DNA of 64,000 nt, from assembly GCF_027257845.1 (NCBI RefSeq), contig NZ_JAPVOT010000009.1:62001-126000 (forward strand), in the 5' to 3' direction. This stretch comes from Alteromonas sp. BMJM2. GTDB lineage: Bacteria; Pseudomonadota; Gammaproteobacteria; Enterobacterales; Alteromonadaceae. The translations under genes were made by a program, and so were the position numbers. The notes beneath the pieces were generated by a model, which saw only the letters and a list, made by a program, of their open reading frames with translations, did not search any database and was not told where the DNA came from. Shown here in pieces: positions 37,457 to 48,404 of the stretch. How positions within the stretch are numbered: the stretch's first letter is position 1; every line of letters starts with the position of its first letter.

Positions 37457-38622
37457 ACACCTCCTACCCTACGATGAATTTTGGACTTGGCGAAGAAATC
37501 GATATGCTTCGAGATCAGGTCTATCAGTTTGCTCAAAACGAAATTGCTCCACTTGCGGCACAGGCTGACGAAGATAACCAGTTCCCTAACCAGCTTTGGA
37601 CAAAGCTTGGCGATATGGGCCTTAACGGCGTGACAGTGTCAGAGCAGTATGGCGGCTCAGGAATGGGTTATTTAGCCCATACTATTGCCATGGAAGAAGT
37701 AAGCCGTGCCTCTGGCGGCATCGGCTTAAGTTATGGCGCTCACTCAAACTTATGTATCAACCAAATATACCGCAACGGTAACGAAGCCCAACGAGAAAAG
37801 TACCTTCCAAAACTTGTCTCTGGTGAGCATATTGGCGCCCTTGCGATGAGTGAGCCAAATGCCGGTTCTGACGTGGTAAGTATGAAACTTCGCGCCGAAA
37901 AGCGAGGCGACAAATACATTTTAAACGGTAACAAAATGTGGATCACCAATGGTCCAGATGCCCACACCTTTGTAATCTATGCGAAAACCGACCCAGCAGC
38001 CGGCCCGCGTGGCATTACGGCCTTCATCGTAGAGCGCGACTTCCCAGGATTTAGCCGAGCACAAAAATTAGACAAGCTTGGCATGCGCTCATCGAATACG
38101 TGTGAACTCGTGTTTGAAGACTGTGAAGTACCAGCTGAAAATATTTTAGGCAAAGAAGGCGAAGGCGTTCGCGTATTAATGAGTGGCTTAGACTACGAGA
38201 GACTTGTGCTCTCTGGCGGTCCACTTGGGATCATGCAAGCCTGCATGGATATTGTAGTGCCTTATGTACACGATCGAGAGCAGTTCGGTCAATCCATCGG
38301 CCAGTTTCAGCTAGTACAGGGCAAAGTTGCCGACATGTATACGCAAATGAATGCATCAAGAGCCTATGTGTATGCAGTAGCGAAGTCTTGCGATCGCGGC
38401 GAAACCACTCGAAAAGATGCGGCAGGCGCCATTCTTTACTCTGCTGAGCTAGCAACGAAAATAGCGCTGGATGCCATTCAATTGCTCGGTGGTAACGGCT
38501 ATATCAACGAATACCCTACAGGTCGTCTTTTACGCGATGCCAAGCTGTATGAAATAGGCGCAGGTACCTCTGAAATTAGACGTATGCTGATAGGCCGAGA
38601 GCTATTTAACGAATCTAAGTAA
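37453..38622 (+). CDS. ivd: Isovaleryl-CoA dehydrogenase
   Basis: FAD enzyme oxidising isovaleryl-CoA to 3-methylcrotonyl-CoA (also called liuA), 389 residues. Acyl-CoA dehydrogenase signatures are [14 protein letters not shown] and [20 protein letters not shown]. The segment [15 protein letters not shown] carries the glutamate that serves as catalytic base in isovaleryl-CoA dehydrogenases specifically, supporting the substrate call. It overlaps liuR by four bases and is followed after 46 bases by liuB. Confidence 0.96.
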   Translation: MNTSYPTMNFGLGEEIDMLRDQVYQFAQNEIAPLAAQADEDNQFPNQLWTKLGDMGLNGVTVSEQYGGSGMGYLAHTIAMEEVSRASGGIGLSYGAHSNLCINQIYRNGNEAQREKYLPKLVSGEHIGALAMSEPNAGSDVVSMKLRAEKRGDKYILNGNKMWITNGPDAHTFVIYAKTDPAAGPRGITAFIVERDFPGFSRAQKLDKLGMRSSNTCELVFEDCEVPAENILGKEGEGVRVLMSGLDYERLVLSGGPLGIMQACMDIVVPYVHDREQFGQSIGQFQLVQGKVADMYTQMNASRAYVYAVAKSCDRGETTRKDAAGAILYSAELATKIALDAIQLLGGNGYINEYPTGRLLRDAKLYEIGAGTSEIRRMLIGRELFNESK

Positions 38623-38668
38623 CCATTTAATAGCGCCGCAATCGACGTGCTAAAACACAGGAGGGGGT

Positions 38669-40276
38669 ATGCCCGTTCTACGTTCAAGTGTAAATACCAA
38701 ATCTGATACGTTCGCAGCAAACCGCGAACATATGCAGGCGCAAGTTGATGACTTGCATGAAAAAATAATGAAAATCGCACAGGGCGGCGGAGAAAAAGCC
38801 GCCGAACGTCACATTTCAAGAGGCAAGCTTCTTCCTCGAGACCGCATTAACGCGCTGCTCGACGAAGACACGCCATTTCTTGAAATTGGCCAGCTCGCAG
38901 CATGGGAAGTCTATGACGACTACGTACCATGTGCGGGTGTGGTAGCGGGTATCGGTATGGTTGCCGGCACTGAATGCATGATTGTGGCTAACGACGCCAC
39001 GGTCAAAGGCGGCACCTACTACCCTCTTACTGTTAAAAAACACTTGAGAGCACAGACAATTGCCGAGCAGAACAACCTACCTTGTATCTATCTTGTAGAC
39101 TCAGGTGGCGCAAACTTACCTCGTCAAGATGAAGTATTTCCTGACAGAGAGCATTTTGGTCGAATCTTTTTCAATCAAGCGAATATGTCGGCGAAAAATA
39201 TTCCGCAAATTGCGGTAGTGATGGGTTCATGCACCGCAGGTGGTGCCTACGTTCCCGCCATGGCTGATGAAAGTATTATTGTGAAAGAACAAGCCACCAT
39301 ATTTCTTGGCGGCCCACCGCTGGTAAAAGCGGCCACTGGTGAAGTGGTTACCGCTGAAGAACTAGGTGGCGGAGATGTTCATACCCGCATTTCTGGAGTT
39401 GCTGATCAATTAGCCAATAATGATCACCACGCCTTATCGCTTGCTCGAAACGCAGTGTCACGCCTTAACAGAGAAAAGCCGCATCTTCCCGATGTAAAAG
39501 AGCCTAAGCCACCTAAGTTCGATCCGAAAGAAATTTACGGGATTGTACCTAAAGATAGCAGGCAGACTTTTGACGTGAGAGAGATCATCGCTCGCATTGT
39601 GGATGACTCCGACTTTGATGAGTTTAAACCACTTTACGGCACCACTCTTGTGTGCGGCTTCGCCCGCCTTTACGGCAATCCAGTTGGCATCGTTGCCAAT
39701 AATGGGATCCTATTCGGTGAAAGCGCCATGAAGGGGGCACACTTCGTCGAGCTTTGCGCTCAGCGGAAAATCCCACTTATATTCTTACAAAACATCACCG
39801 GCTTTATGGTGGGTAAACAGTACGAGCATGGCGGCATTGCGAAACACGGCGCCAAAATGGTAACGGCTGTAGCCTGTGCCAATGTACCTAAACTAACGGT
39901 GCTTATTGGCGGAAGTTTTGGTGCTGGTAACTACGGCATGTGCGGCAGAGCATACGACCCGCGCTTTATGTTCATGTGGCCCAATGCACGTATCTCAGTG
40001 ATGGGCGGTGAACAAGCAGCTGGCGTATTGGCGCAGGTTAAACGGGATCAAAAAGAGCGTGCTGGCGAAAGCTGGAGCGAAGAAGAAGAAAAACAATTTA
40101 AACAGCCTGTTGTTGATAAATACGAAGAGCAAGGTCACCCCTATTTCGCATCAGCGAGACTATGGGACGACGGTGTCATTGATCCCGCAGATACGCGTTT
40201 AGTTTTGGGTTTGTCATTATCTGCAGCACTTAATAAGCCAATTGAAGAAACGCAATTCGGCATATTTAGAATGTAG
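38669..40276 (+). CDS. liuB: Methylcrotonyl-CoA carboxylase, carboxyltransferase (beta) subunit
   Basis: Transfers carboxyl from biotin to 3-methylcrotonyl-CoA, giving 3-methylglutaconyl-CoA. The 535-residue product has the two crotonase-like carboxyltransferase halves: [19 protein letters not shown] with [13 protein letters not shown] in the first, and [26 protein letters not shown] with [18 protein letters not shown] in the second, which are hallmarks of the MCC beta branch. Start ATG preceded by AGGAGG-like sequence. It pairs with the biotin subunit LiuD downstream. Confidence 0.96.
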   Translation: MPVLRSSVNTKSDTFAANREHMQAQVDDLHEKIMKIAQGGGEKAAERHISRGKLLPRDRINALLDEDTPFLEIGQLAAWEVYDDYVPCAGVVAGIGMVAGTECMIVANDATVKGGTYYPLTVKKHLRAQTIAEQNNLPCIYLVDSGGANLPRQDEVFPDREHFGRIFFNQANMSAKNIPQIAVVMGSCTAGGAYVPAMADESIIVKEQATIFLGGPPLVKAATGEVVTAEELGGGDVHTRISGVADQLANNDHHALSLARNAVSRLNREKPHLPDVKEPKPPKFDPKEIYGIVPKDSRQTFDVREIIARIVDDSDFDEFKPLYGTTLVCGFARLYGNPVGIVANNGILFGESAMKGAHFVELCAQRKIPLIFLQNITGFMVGKQYEHGGIAKHGAKMVTAVACANVPKLTVLIGGSFGAGNYGMCGRAYDPRFMFMWPNARISVMGGEQAAGVLAQVKRDQKERAGESWSEEEEKQFKQPVVDKYEEQGHPYFASARLWDDGVIDPADTRLVLGLSLSAALNKPIEETQFGIFRM

Positions 40277-40287
40277 GAGCAGCACGA

Positions 40288-41097
40288 ATGGACAACACGC
40301 CAACAGACAACACCGCAGTAACCTATCACGTTGATGCCAACAATATAGCTATCGTTACCTTGAACCGTGCTGAAAAGCACAATGCATTTAACGATGACAT
40401 GATTGCTGAATTAGAAAGGCTTTTCAAGAAGGCGGGTAGCGATGACTCAGTTCGAGCGCTGATATTACGAGCTGAAGGAAAGAGTTTTAGTGCTGGTGCC
40501 GATCTTAACTGGATGAAGAAAATGGCCAGTTACACCGAAGCACAAAACCATGAAGATGCCATGGGGCTCGCCTCAATGCTTCATACACTTTATACGCTGC
40601 CAAAACCCACTATTGCAAGAGTGCAAGGTGCTGCCTTCGGCGGAGCCGTAGGACTTATCGCCTGCTGTGATATCGCCATCGGCAGCAAGCTAACCAACTT
40701 TTGCTTAAGTGAAGTGAAAATTGGTTTAGTGCCTGCCACCATCAGCCCCTATGTGATTGAAGCAATGGGGGCACGGGTGTGTAGACGATACTTTCAAACG
40801 GCTGAAGTGTTTTCTGCAAGACGAGCCAGACGTTTGGGCTTGCTCAGCGAAGCGGTTAATGAAGAAGACCTAGACAGCACGGTGAACGATATTGTTGCCA
40901 GTATTTTGAAGAACGGTCCACAAGCCGTCTCCCAGTCAAAGGCGTTAGTTCAGTGGGTATCACATAAACCTATAGACAGCGACATGTTAAACGATACCAG
41001 CAAACTCATCGCCAAAGTAAGAACTTCTGAAGAAGGCCAAGAAGGCCTGAGTGCATTTCTTGAAAAGCGCAAAGCAGCTTGGTTGGAGGCAAAATAA
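40288..41097 (+). CDS. liuC: Methylglutaconyl-CoA hydratase (enoyl-CoA hydratase family)
   Basis: Hydrates 3-methylglutaconyl-CoA to HMG-CoA. The 269-residue crotonase-fold protein has the oxyanion-hole segments SFSAGADLNWMKKM and GAAFGGAVGLIACCDIAIG. General crotonase homology alone would not fix the substrate; position between liuB and liuD does. Its stop overlaps the liuD start (TAATG). Confidence 0.93.
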   Translation: MDNTPTDNTAVTYHVDANNIAIVTLNRAEKHNAFNDDMIAELERLFKKAGSDDSVRALILRAEGKSFSAGADLNWMKKMASYTEAQNHEDAMGLASMLHTLYTLPKPTIARVQGAAFGGAVGLIACCDIAIGSKLTNFCLSEVKIGLVPATISPYVIEAMGARVCRRYFQTAEVFSARRARRLGLLSEAVNEEDLDSTVNDIVASILKNGPQAVSQSKALVQWVSHKPIDSDMLNDTSKLIAKVRTSEEGQEGLSAFLEKRKAAWLEAK

Positions 41098-43115
41098 TGA
41101 TAAATAAACTCTTAGTGGCAAACCGCGGCGAAATAGCATGTCGCGTGATGAAGACGGCCAAGCATCTAGGTATAAAAACCGTCGCCGTTTATTCTGATGC
41201 AGATATTAATGCTCGTCACGTTGCTATGGCCGACGAAGCCATTCATCTTGGGCCATCCCCCTCAAAGGATAGCTATTTACGCAGCGAGCTTATTATTGAG
41301 CACGCCAAAGCACTGGGCGTTGACGCGATTCATCCTGGGTATGGTTTTCTATCGGAAAACGCAGAGTTTGCCAATCTCTGTAAGTCTAACGATATTATTT
41401 TTGTGGGGCCGCCAGCATCTGCTATTGAAGCCATGGGCTCTAAATCTGCGGCCAAACGCATTATGGAAGAAGCGGGTGTACCGCTAGTACCAGGCTACCA
41501 TGGTGATGATCAGCAAGAGTCCACACTTAAACAAGCCGCGGATGACATGGGCTACCCAGTATTACTAAAAGCGGCCGCTGGTGGCGGCGGTAAAGGTATG
41601 CGTCAGGTGTGGAACGAAAGCGAATTCACTCAGGCGCTTAACGCGGCAAAACGCGAGTCTATGGCAAGCTTTGGCGACGACCATATGCTTGTAGAAAAGT
41701 ATCTTACTCGTCCTCGCCATGTAGAAATTCAAGTATTCTGCGATAGCCATGGCAACGGTGTGTACCTATTTGAGCGCGACTGCTCGGTACAGCGTCGTCA
41801 TCAAAAAATTATTGAGGAAGCGCCTGCGCCAAACATGACCCAGAGCATTCGGGAAAGTATGGGTGAAGCGGCAATATTGGCAGCAAAAGCGATTAATTAT
41901 GAAGGTGCTGGCACCGTCGAGTTTTTGTTAGATGAGGACGGCTCGTTCTACTTTATGGAAATGAATACCCGCCTTCAGGTAGAACACCCTGTAACGGAGA
42001 TGATTACAGGCGAAGACTTAGTTCAGTGGCAGCTGAGTGTAGCAGAAGGCAATACGCTTCCCAAAACCCAGCAGCAACTCACTTTAAACGGTCACGCTTT
42101 TGAGGCCCGTATTTACGCTGAAGATCCAGCCAATAACTTCTTACCGTCCACCGGTGTTCTGCATCTGTTGCAACCACCTGAAGAGTCTTCACTTATACGA
42201 GTAGACACCGGTGTTGTGCAAGGTGACGAGGTGAGTGTTTATTACGACCCTATGATTGCAAAGCTTGTGGTATGGGGTGAATCTCGTGATATCGCGCTTA
42301 AAAGATTACTGCATGCCCTTGGCGATTATCATATTGCGGGTGTAACAACCAATATCGATTTTCTAAAGCGCGTAGCAAGTAATAGCGCATTTGAGGCTGC
42401 AGAATTAACCACAACCTTTGTTGAAAAACACAACGACGCATTATTTGCTGAGGCTAAGCGCGACATTCAGGCAAAGTTACCGGTAATGGCGATATTAGCC
42501 GTATTACGTCGCCGTTTTGAAAAAGGCTTAGCTGCTGACAGCGCAAGCTCATCACCGTGGTTTACGGCCGGTGCATGGCGTGCGAACGCGTCCCACAAAG
42601 AACAGCTTACGCTATTAGTTGGCGAAGAAGAATTCACGGTAACGGTGTGTCATGTGTTTAATGCCGATGCATCTGCGGCGTGGGAAATTACCACGGCAAA
42701 TTCAACGGTTAAAGTCAGCGGCGTTCTGAATGAGCACAAGCTTAGTGTTGACGTAGCAGGGAGTAAATCGAATTACACCGTCGCAGTCAGCGATGGCGAT
42801 TTTGGCTTATACAACCAAGATACGCATATTAACTTCAGTGTTGTTACTCCTTCACAGGGCGATGACGATGAAAATAGTGGTAACACGAATTTCGATGCCC
42901 CTATGAATGGCACCATAGTGGCCCACCTAGTGAAATGCGGTGAAATGGTTAAAAAAGGAGAGCCAATCCTCGTTATGGAAGCCATGAAAATGGAACACAG
43001 CATTGTAGCGCCTAGCGATGGTGTTGTGGATAGCTTTTACTTTGAGCCCGGTGAATTGGTAGACGGCGGCGCGGCGCTGCTTGAATTCACAAGTGCCGAC
43101 GCACAGGGAGCGTAG
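41097..43115 (+). CDS. liuD: Methylcrotonyl-CoA carboxylase, biotin carboxylase/carrier (alpha) subunit
   Basis: ATP-dependent biotin carboxylase fused to a biotin carrier, 672 residues. Biotin carboxylase domain: NKLLVANRGEIACRVM, the ATP-grasp glycine loop KAAAGGGGKGMR, FLYMEMNTRLQVEHPVTEM-type motif (here YFMEMNTRLQVEHPV). The C-terminal biotinyl domain has the acceptor lysine in VMEAMKMEHS. I chose the ATG at 41097 because GGAGG lies seven bases upstream and homology begins there, rather than an upstream TTG at 41079. Confidence 0.96.
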   Translation: MINKLLVANRGEIACRVMKTAKHLGIKTVAVYSDADINARHVAMADEAIHLGPSPSKDSYLRSELIIEHAKALGVDAIHPGYGFLSENAEFANLCKSNDIIFVGPPASAIEAMGSKSAAKRIMEEAGVPLVPGYHGDDQQESTLKQAADDMGYPVLLKAAAGGGGKGMRQVWNESEFTQALNAAKRESMASFGDDHMLVEKYLTRPRHVEIQVFCDSHGNGVYLFERDCSVQRRHQKIIEEAPAPNMTQSIRESMGEAAILAAKAINYEGAGTVEFLLDEDGSFYFMEMNTRLQVEHPVTEMITGEDLVQWQLSVAEGNTLPKTQQQLTLNGHAFEARIYAEDPANNFLPSTGVLHLLQPPEESSLIRVDTGVVQGDEVSVYYDPMIAKLVVWGESRDIALKRLLHALGDYHIAGVTTNIDFLKRVASNSAFEAAELTTTFVEKHNDALFAEAKRDIQAKLPVMAILAVLRRRFEKGLAADSASSSPWFTAGAWRANASHKEQLTLLVGEEEFTVTVCHVFNADASAAWEITTANSTVKVSGVLNEHKLSVDVAGSKSNYTVAVSDGDFGLYNQDTHINFSVVTPSQGDDDENSGNTNFDAPMNGTIVAHLVKCGEMVKKGEPILVMEAMKMEHSIVAPSDGVVDSFYFEPGELVDGGAALLEFTSADAQGA

Positions 43116-43120
43116 TCGCC

Positions 43121-44020
43121 ATGGGTATACCACAGCACGTCAGTATTGTTGAAGTTGGGGCAAGAGATGGTCTTCAAAATGAAAAGTCCATCGTAACGGT
43201 TGATGACAAAATTGCGTTTATCAACTTGCTGTCTCAAACAGGGCTAAAACGCATTGAGGCTGGAAGTTTTGTTTCCCCTAAGTGGGTACCGCAAATGGCT
43301 GACACTGGCAACGTATTTGCCGGCATCAACAAAGCCAACGCTATTGTCTATTCAGCCCTAACCCCAAACGTTAAAGGGTTGGACGCTGCCATAGAGGCTG
43401 GAGTGACAGAGGTAGCAGTTTTTGGTGCTGCCTCTGAGTCGTTTTCTAAGAAAAACATAAACTGTTCAATTGACGAGAGTTTGCAGAAATTTGAACCCGT
43501 TATTGAAAAAGCCAGTGCCCATAACATCAAAGTACGTGGATATGTATCATGTGTGATGGGTTGCCCTTATGAAGGTGAAATAGCGCCTAGTGCGGTTTCA
43601 AAGGTATCTAGGCAGCTACTCGACATGGGCTGCTATGAGATATCATTAGGCGATACCATAGGCACAGGTACACCTGCGGCAACTCAGCGCTTACTCGATA
43701 GTGTGTTAACTGTGTTGTCCGTCGACGATGTTGCCGTTCACTTTCACGATACCTATGGTCAAGCCCTTGTCAATATTTACGCAGCGTTGCAATACGGAGT
43801 GGCATCCATTGATTCTGCTGCGGCAGGCTTAGGCGGCTGCCCTTACGCTAAAGGTGCAAGCGGTAATGTGGCTACTGAAGATGTACTTTATATGTTAAAT
43901 GGCATGGGCATAGAAACAAATATTGATATGCAAAAGCTGCTTGTAGCAACAGACTTTATCTCAAAGGTGATCAATAAATCTCCTGCCTCCAAAGTGGCAA
44001 ACGCGCTCTTAACTAACTAG
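43121..44020 (+). CDS. liuE: Hydroxymethylglutaryl-CoA lyase
   Basis: Cleaves HMG-CoA to acetyl-CoA and acetoacetate, the last step of the liu operon (also mvaB/yngG-like). The 299-residue TIM-barrel has VEVGARDGLQNEKS at the N terminus, metal-binding histidines in VAVHFHDTYGQALVN, and the catalytic cysteine loop GGCPYAKGASGNVATEDV. Begins five bases after liuD stops, with GGGAG upstream. Acetoacetate activation (a CoA transferase or ligase) is not encoded in the window. Confidence 0.96.
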   Translation: MGIPQHVSIVEVGARDGLQNEKSIVTVDDKIAFINLLSQTGLKRIEAGSFVSPKWVPQMADTGNVFAGINKANAIVYSALTPNVKGLDAAIEAGVTEVAVFGAASESFSKKNINCSIDESLQKFEPVIEKASAHNIKVRGYVSCVMGCPYEGEIAPSAVSKVSRQLLDMGCYEISLGDTIGTGTPAATQRLLDSVLTVLSVDDVAVHFHDTYGQALVNIYAALQYGVASIDSAAAGLGGCPYAKGASGNVATEDVLYMLNGMGIETNIDMQKLLVATDFISKVINKSPASKVANALLTN

Positions 44021-44053
44021 CGCGCAGGCTTGAGCGATGAGCGCGACTTGAGT

Positions 44054-45214
44054 TTATTTTTCGTTTGGTAATATGAGCGTGGCCATAGTGGCTAACACCA
44101 TCATAGCGGTCATAATATACACCACCGAGAACGACAAAAGTGGGCTTATCGCGGCATATACCGCACCGAAGGTGAGTAAGATAACCCCAATAGCAGTGTT
44201 AGAAAACCCGACAAGCTCTGTTCGCTCCTGCCCTTCTTTCACATCCAAACTGTATGTCTTTCGTCCCGTTCTAACACCTGAGTGGGCGATAGACAAAACA
44301 AAGAACAAAATGGCAGAAATAATAAGCGTGTCAGACTCTATAATAAGTAGCCCCACGCAAGCAGCTACAGTAAGCACGCCCGCTATTTGCAGTGTTAGCT
44401 TAGCGCTGTGGTCGGCAACCTTTCCCCAAAGTAACGAAGAGCACATCGATGCTAATGCTTGAGCGGCAATATAAATGGGTAATAACTTTTGCGCATTATC
44501 ACCGTTTTCTAGCATAAAATATGGGGCAACCAGCGCAGAATGAACAAAGAGACCTCGCACAAAGACAAACTGATAAACGGTTTTATCGAAACGGATAGAA
44601 AACATTTTTCCGTTATCATCGCCGTTGTCCTCTACCTTTGTTTTCAAATTGAACATGCATAACAGCGTAATCGTGAACGACAACACAGCGCAAAATAAAA
44701 CGCCCAGTAAGGCATTATCTTTAAACGTATCATTAAAAATGAGTAGAGGAACTGCAACCAGCAGCGTCATTACGCCTGAAATAGTAGACGCCAATCCAAC
44801 AAGATTACCCCGTTCCCCTTTAGGCACTACATCTGCTTCAATGTCTTTAACGGTTAACGAGCATGCAGAACGACCTAAGCTCAGCAGTATGAGAAAACCT
44901 AAAATACACAGCCCAGCGTTAAAACCTTCAAGAAAGAGTGCAGAGCACAATATTCCCGCCACTGCAGCAATTTGAATACATATACCCACACGCCACACTA
45001 CATACCTAGCGACATTGTTACGTAGATACATGCTAATGAGCACTTGAGGCAAGAGTGCACCAGATTCGCGTATTGGAACCAACCACCCTACCATCCAAGC
45101 CGGAGCGCCCAGAATAATGAGTAAGGCGGGAAGCGTGGTTTTCGCAGAAATAAGTAAATCGGCTAATTTATTAAAGGATAAGCCAGTTACCAATAGGTGC
45201 TTTTTCTTAGCCAT
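44054..45214 (-). CDS. MFS transporter of unknown substrate
   Basis: A 386-residue major-facilitator-type membrane protein with about 11-12 predicted helices (for example LLTFGAVYAAISPLLSFSVV near the C terminus). It lacks an obvious sugar or drug signature. A central cytoplasmic loop of charged residues (NLKTKVEDNGDDNGKM) separates the two halves. It converges on liuE, and upstream lies the SRPBCC gene on the same strand (35-base gap), so those two may be cotranscribed. Substrate cannot be inferred. Confidence 0.75.
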   Translation of the reverse strand: MAKKKHLLVTGLSFNKLADLLISAKTTLPALLIILGAPAWMVGWLVPIRESGALLPQVLISMYLRNNVARYVVWRVGICIQIAAVAGILCSALFLEGFNAGLCILGFLILLSLGRSACSLTVKDIEADVVPKGERGNLVGLASTISGVMTLLVAVPLLIFNDTFKDNALLGVLFCAVLSFTITLLCMFNLKTKVEDNGDDNGKMFSIRFDKTVYQFVFVRGLFVHSALVAPYFMLENGDNAQKLLPIYIAAQALASMCSSLLWGKVADHSAKLTLQIAGVLTVAACVGLLIIESDTLIISAILFFVLSIAHSGVRTGRKTYSLDVKEGQERTELVGFSNTAIGVILLTFGAVYAAISPLLSFSVVYIMTAMMVLATMATLILPNEK

Positions 45215-45249
45215 CGTGTAAATTCGTTTTTTATTAAGAGGCTGAGTAT

Positions 45250-45783
45250 TTACGCATTGTTTTCAACCACAGTCTTCAAATTCTCTAAGCCCATTGCGAA
45301 ATCGGGGCCTATAATGTCATCTATAAATAAAACAAACAGCTTGTTAATCGGGTTGTTATCCACTGTACCTTCATCGCGCCAGGTTACCCGGCTTCCACTT
45401 TCAATGGCTTCAATTTCTACAACGCCGTTAGACCCCATATCCATTTCTGGGAAATAAAGTGTGTAACCTACTTTGCTATTGTGCTCTAGTTGGGTGATTT
45501 CCATTTCCCCATCGCCCTCGGTATTACTTTTCCACTCAAGTCGCATTCCGATGGCCCGGTCTGGCCCCTCATAGGTAAGTTCCATATTTGGGTCTCGTTT
45601 GAACCATACCCCCCATTTTTCCCATTGCTTTAAGTTCACTAAGTACGGATAGACCTCTGACGTTTCTGCGTCAATGATGATACTGCGTTCCACGGAGTAT
45701 TTTTGAGACATAAAGAAGCTGCAGACAATCACAAGAACAATCAAACCACTTATCGTAAACAACAACTTTTTTAATACACCCAT
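45250..45783 (-). CDS. SRPBCC (START-like) family protein with N-terminal membrane helix
   Basis: A 177-residue protein: one membrane helix at residues ~7-27, then a Bet v1/START-like helix-grip domain (SVERSIIIDAETSEVYPYLV at its start, VTWRDEGT in the middle, LENLKTVVE at the C-terminal helix). This fold binds hydrophobic ligands; many members are annotated as polyketide cyclase or lipid-binding with no proven role. It precedes the MFS gene. Confidence 0.8.
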   Translation of the reverse strand: MGVLKKLLFTISGLIVLVIVCSFFMSQKYSVERSIIIDAETSEVYPYLVNLKQWEKWGVWFKRDPNMELTYEGPDRAIGMRLEWKSNTEGDGEMEITQLEHNSKVGYTLYFPEMDMGSNGVVEIEAIESGSRVTWRDEGTVDNNPINKLFVLFIDDIIGPDFAMGLENLKTVVENNA

Positions 45784-46210
45784 GTTCTACTCCTCTTTAG
45801 TCACTGGCATTAAAATATAACATTTAATTAACAAATGTCATTGTGCATTTGCACGAAAACGCTTTTAACTGACAAGTGTTCTTATTAAATAACCGAAGTA
45901 CCCCGCAAAATTGCCATAATGGCTCGGTCCTGATAAGCCCAATACACCTAGGGCGCTTTACTCTTAAATGTATAAAACAAAATAAAGCGCCATCATCGAC
46001 ATAAATGTTAATGGAAAAGTCATATAAAGTTATCAATTCAACCTATTATTTTCACGGTTGTTCTGTAATATGAGTAGTAGAAAGACCACGTGTCTGTCAG
46101 CGTGCTTCCCTAGAATTTTATAATCAAAGAGCGCATACAGCCAACCTAATCGCGATAGCACTTCCATCGTTTTAGGCCTGCACCGTTTAATAAACAGGAG
46201 TTTTTAACAG
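45784..46210. other. Intergenic region upstream of glgC
   Basis: A 427-base gap with no supportable gene. It contains a 9-bp perfect inverted repeat GGCGCTTTA (45952-45960) / TAAAGCGCC (45983-45991) with a 22-base loop. A near-palindromic AAAACGCTTTT lies at 45857-45867, the general shape of a LacI-family operator, but a match this short is weak. The glgC Shine-Dalgarno (CAGGAG) is at the right end. Confidence 0.5.
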
Positions 46211-47476
46211 ATGACTGACCGAAGTTCTCGTTACATAAGCAACCTTACTCGTGATACCTATGCGTTAATTCTAGCTGGTGGTAAAGGCTCTAGGTTACAC
46301 GAGCTCACAGAATGGAGAGCAAAACCTGCGCTATATTTTGGTGGTAAATTCAGAATCATTGATTTTCCTTTATCAAATTGTATTAACTCGGGAATAAAAC
46401 GCGTTGGTGTTGTCACGCAATACAAATCCCACTCTCTTATTCGCCATCTTGTTCGCGGTTGGGGCCATTTCAAAAGAGAGTTAGGTGAATCTGTAGAAAT
46501 TCTACCAGCCTCTCAGCGTTTTTCAGATAATTGGTACGAGGGAACCGCAGACGCGGTATTTCAAAATATTGATATCATTAGGGATGAACTTCCAAAGTAT
46601 GTGATGATTTTATCAGGCGATCATATTTATCGTATGGATTACGGCGACATGCTGGCTAAACACGTTGAATCTGGCGCTAAAATGACGGTGTCATGCATGT
46701 CTGTACCTATTGAGGAGGCTGCTGGCTCGTTCGGTGTGATGTCGGTAGATGAGTCATACCGTATAAACGGCTTTGAAGAAAAACCGGAACACCCTACTCC
46801 GCTTCCTCACGACGACACTCGTTGTCTGGCATCAATGGGCAATTATGTCTTTGATACTGAGTTTTTATTTGAACAGCTGCGTGTAGATTCTAAGAACAGA
46901 GGCTCTCAACGAGACTTTGGTAAAGATATCATTCCTTCCATCATTGAAGAGCACTTGGTTCATGCGTTTCCCTTTGAAGCCGACGACGGTGAGAAAGCGT
47001 ATTGGCGAGATGTGGGTACACTTGACTCATTCTGGGACGCTAACATGGAAATGGTATCACCGGTTCCGCAGCTTAACCTTTATGACAAAAAATGGCCTAT
47101 CTGGACTTATCAAGAACAATTGCCACCTGCGAAGTTTGTGTGGGAAGACGATGATAGACGGGGCGAAGCCATCAACTCAGTGGTGTCTGGCGGCTGTATT
47201 ATCTCTGGCTCTACTCTTCGAAATTCAATCTGCTTTTCAAACGTTCGCGTGCACTCATACGGATTGATTGAAGATGCAGTCATACTGCCTGGTGTTGAAA
47301 TTATGCGCGGGTGCAAATTGAGAAAGGTAATCATTGACAGAGGCTGCGTTATCCCTGAAGGCACTGTCATTGGCTATGACCATGAGGAAGACCGTGCCAG
47401 AGGATTCCGAGTATCGGAAAAAGGCGTAGTACTCGTTACTCGTGAAATGTTAGGTCAACACGTAGGCGCATACTAA
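46211..47476 (+). CDS. glgC: Glucose-1-phosphate adenylyltransferase (ADP-glucose pyrophosphorylase)
   Basis: Makes ADP-glucose for glycogen synthesis. The 421-residue product has the nucleotidyltransferase loop [22 protein letters not shown], the substrate sites [14 protein letters not shown] and FEEKPEHP, and the C-terminal left-handed beta-helix ([29 protein letters not shown]) that carries allosteric control. E. coli GlgC is 431 residues. No other glg gene lies nearby, so the glycogen genes are not in one cluster here. Confidence 0.96.
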   Translation: MTDRSSRYISNLTRDTYALILAGGKGSRLHELTEWRAKPALYFGGKFRIIDFPLSNCINSGIKRVGVVTQYKSHSLIRHLVRGWGHFKRELGESVEILPASQRFSDNWYEGTADAVFQNIDIIRDELPKYVMILSGDHIYRMDYGDMLAKHVESGAKMTVSCMSVPIEEAAGSFGVMSVDESYRINGFEEKPEHPTPLPHDDTRCLASMGNYVFDTEFLFEQLRVDSKNRGSQRDFGKDIIPSIIEEHLVHAFPFEADDGEKAYWRDVGTLDSFWDANMEMVSPVPQLNLYDKKWPIWTYQEQLPPAKFVWEDDDRRGEAINSVVSGGCIISGSTLRNSICFSNVRVHSYGLIEDAVILPGVEIMRGCKLRKVIIDRGCVIPEGTVIGYDHEEDRARGFRVSEKGVVLVTREMLGQHVGAY

Positions 47477-47504
47477 GCGCCTAGCAATTTAACTATACCC
47501 TCGT

Positions 47505-48311
47505 TTACGAAGCATTCCATTGTTGTAAGGTGGTAGCAATAAATTTAGCTACCGCCTCTGGGTGCTCTAGCGGAAACATGTGCCCTCCTTCAAGCTCGAT
47601 GTGCGTTATTGCGTTATGCTGAAGTAATCGAGAATACATTTCTGGTCTACATACCTTACTTTTTGAACCAGTTACTAACACTGCTGGACACTTAAGCTTA
47701 CCCCTGTACTTTCCAAGGTTATGGGGCACGTTTCTAAACAACGCCGCTTCCACATCTGCTTTGAATGTTAATGAGATACCGCCCGACTCATTTGCTGTTA
47801 CAGCATTAACGTAATCTCTTACACAGCGTTTATCCATATCTCTAAATAAGGCTTTTCCATGAAAGTAAGCCACCATATCGGTATTAGCGGGCCACTGTGT
47901 GTTTCTTGTTTGAGCTAACTTAGCCGGGGTTAATTTGTTGATTAATGGCGTGTACTTGGCCAATCTAAAAAAGTGGCTCATTGGCCCCACAACAAGGGGA
48001 GGGTCTAATAATATTAGGCCTCTAAATAATTCCGGCGCCTCACACGCGGCCATGTACGATATTACCGCACCAAAAGAGTGACCAACCGCGAATACACCGC
48101 GCTCGTCCTTATTCTCAGCCCTTATGTGGCGAATAAGTTCTTGTACCTGATTGCGCCAGTTACCATTTACGGGAAGCTTTGGATCGTGACCAAAGCGCTC
48201 AACATGTAAACGATTAAAGTTGTTTGGCAATTCTGAAAATAGGGTATTGTAGCTTCCTGCGGGAAAGCCATTGGCATGGGCGAAGTGAAAACTTAACTCT
48301 GCTGATGACAC
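47505..48311 (-). CDS. Alpha/beta hydrolase
   Basis: A 268-residue alpha/beta-hydrolase-fold protein. The nucleophile elbow is VGHSFGAVISYMA (around residue 78), and the catalytic histidine sits in GGHMFPLEHPEAVAKFI at the C terminus. The N-terminal FHFAHANGFPAGSYN motif is common to a marine gammaproteobacterial hydrolase group. Substrate unknown. It converges with glgC and is followed on its upstream side by a terminator that ends the MFS gene. Confidence 0.85.
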   Translation of the reverse strand: MSSAELSFHFAHANGFPAGSYNTLFSELPNNFNRLHVERFGHDPKLPVNGNWRNQVQELIRHIRAENKDERGVFAVGHSFGAVISYMAACEAPELFRGLILLDPPLVVGPMSHFFRLAKYTPLINKLTPAKLAQTRNTQWPANTDMVAYFHGKALFRDMDKRCVRDYVNAVTANESGGISLTFKADVEAALFRNVPHNLGKYRGKLKCPAVLVTGSKSKVCRPEMYSRLLQHNAITHIELEGGHMFPLEHPEAVAKFIATTLQQWNAS

Positions 48312-48345
48312 CGTGTCACTCCTGAACCTGATAAAAAGACTTCAA

Positions 48346-48369
48346 AATAAAAGGGGCTTACAGCCCCTT
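48346..48369 (-). terminator. Rho-independent terminator after the Spinster-type MFS gene
   Basis: Read leftward, AAGGGGCT and AGCCCCTT (complements of 48362-48369 and 48351-48358) form an 8-bp GC-rich stem with a 3-base loop, followed by TTATTTT. It lies about 35 bases after the MFS stop and before the start of the downstream hydrolase. Confidence 0.8.
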
Positions 48370-48404
48370 AATCATACAGTATTGTGAACGTTGGCGAGAT
48401 AGTA

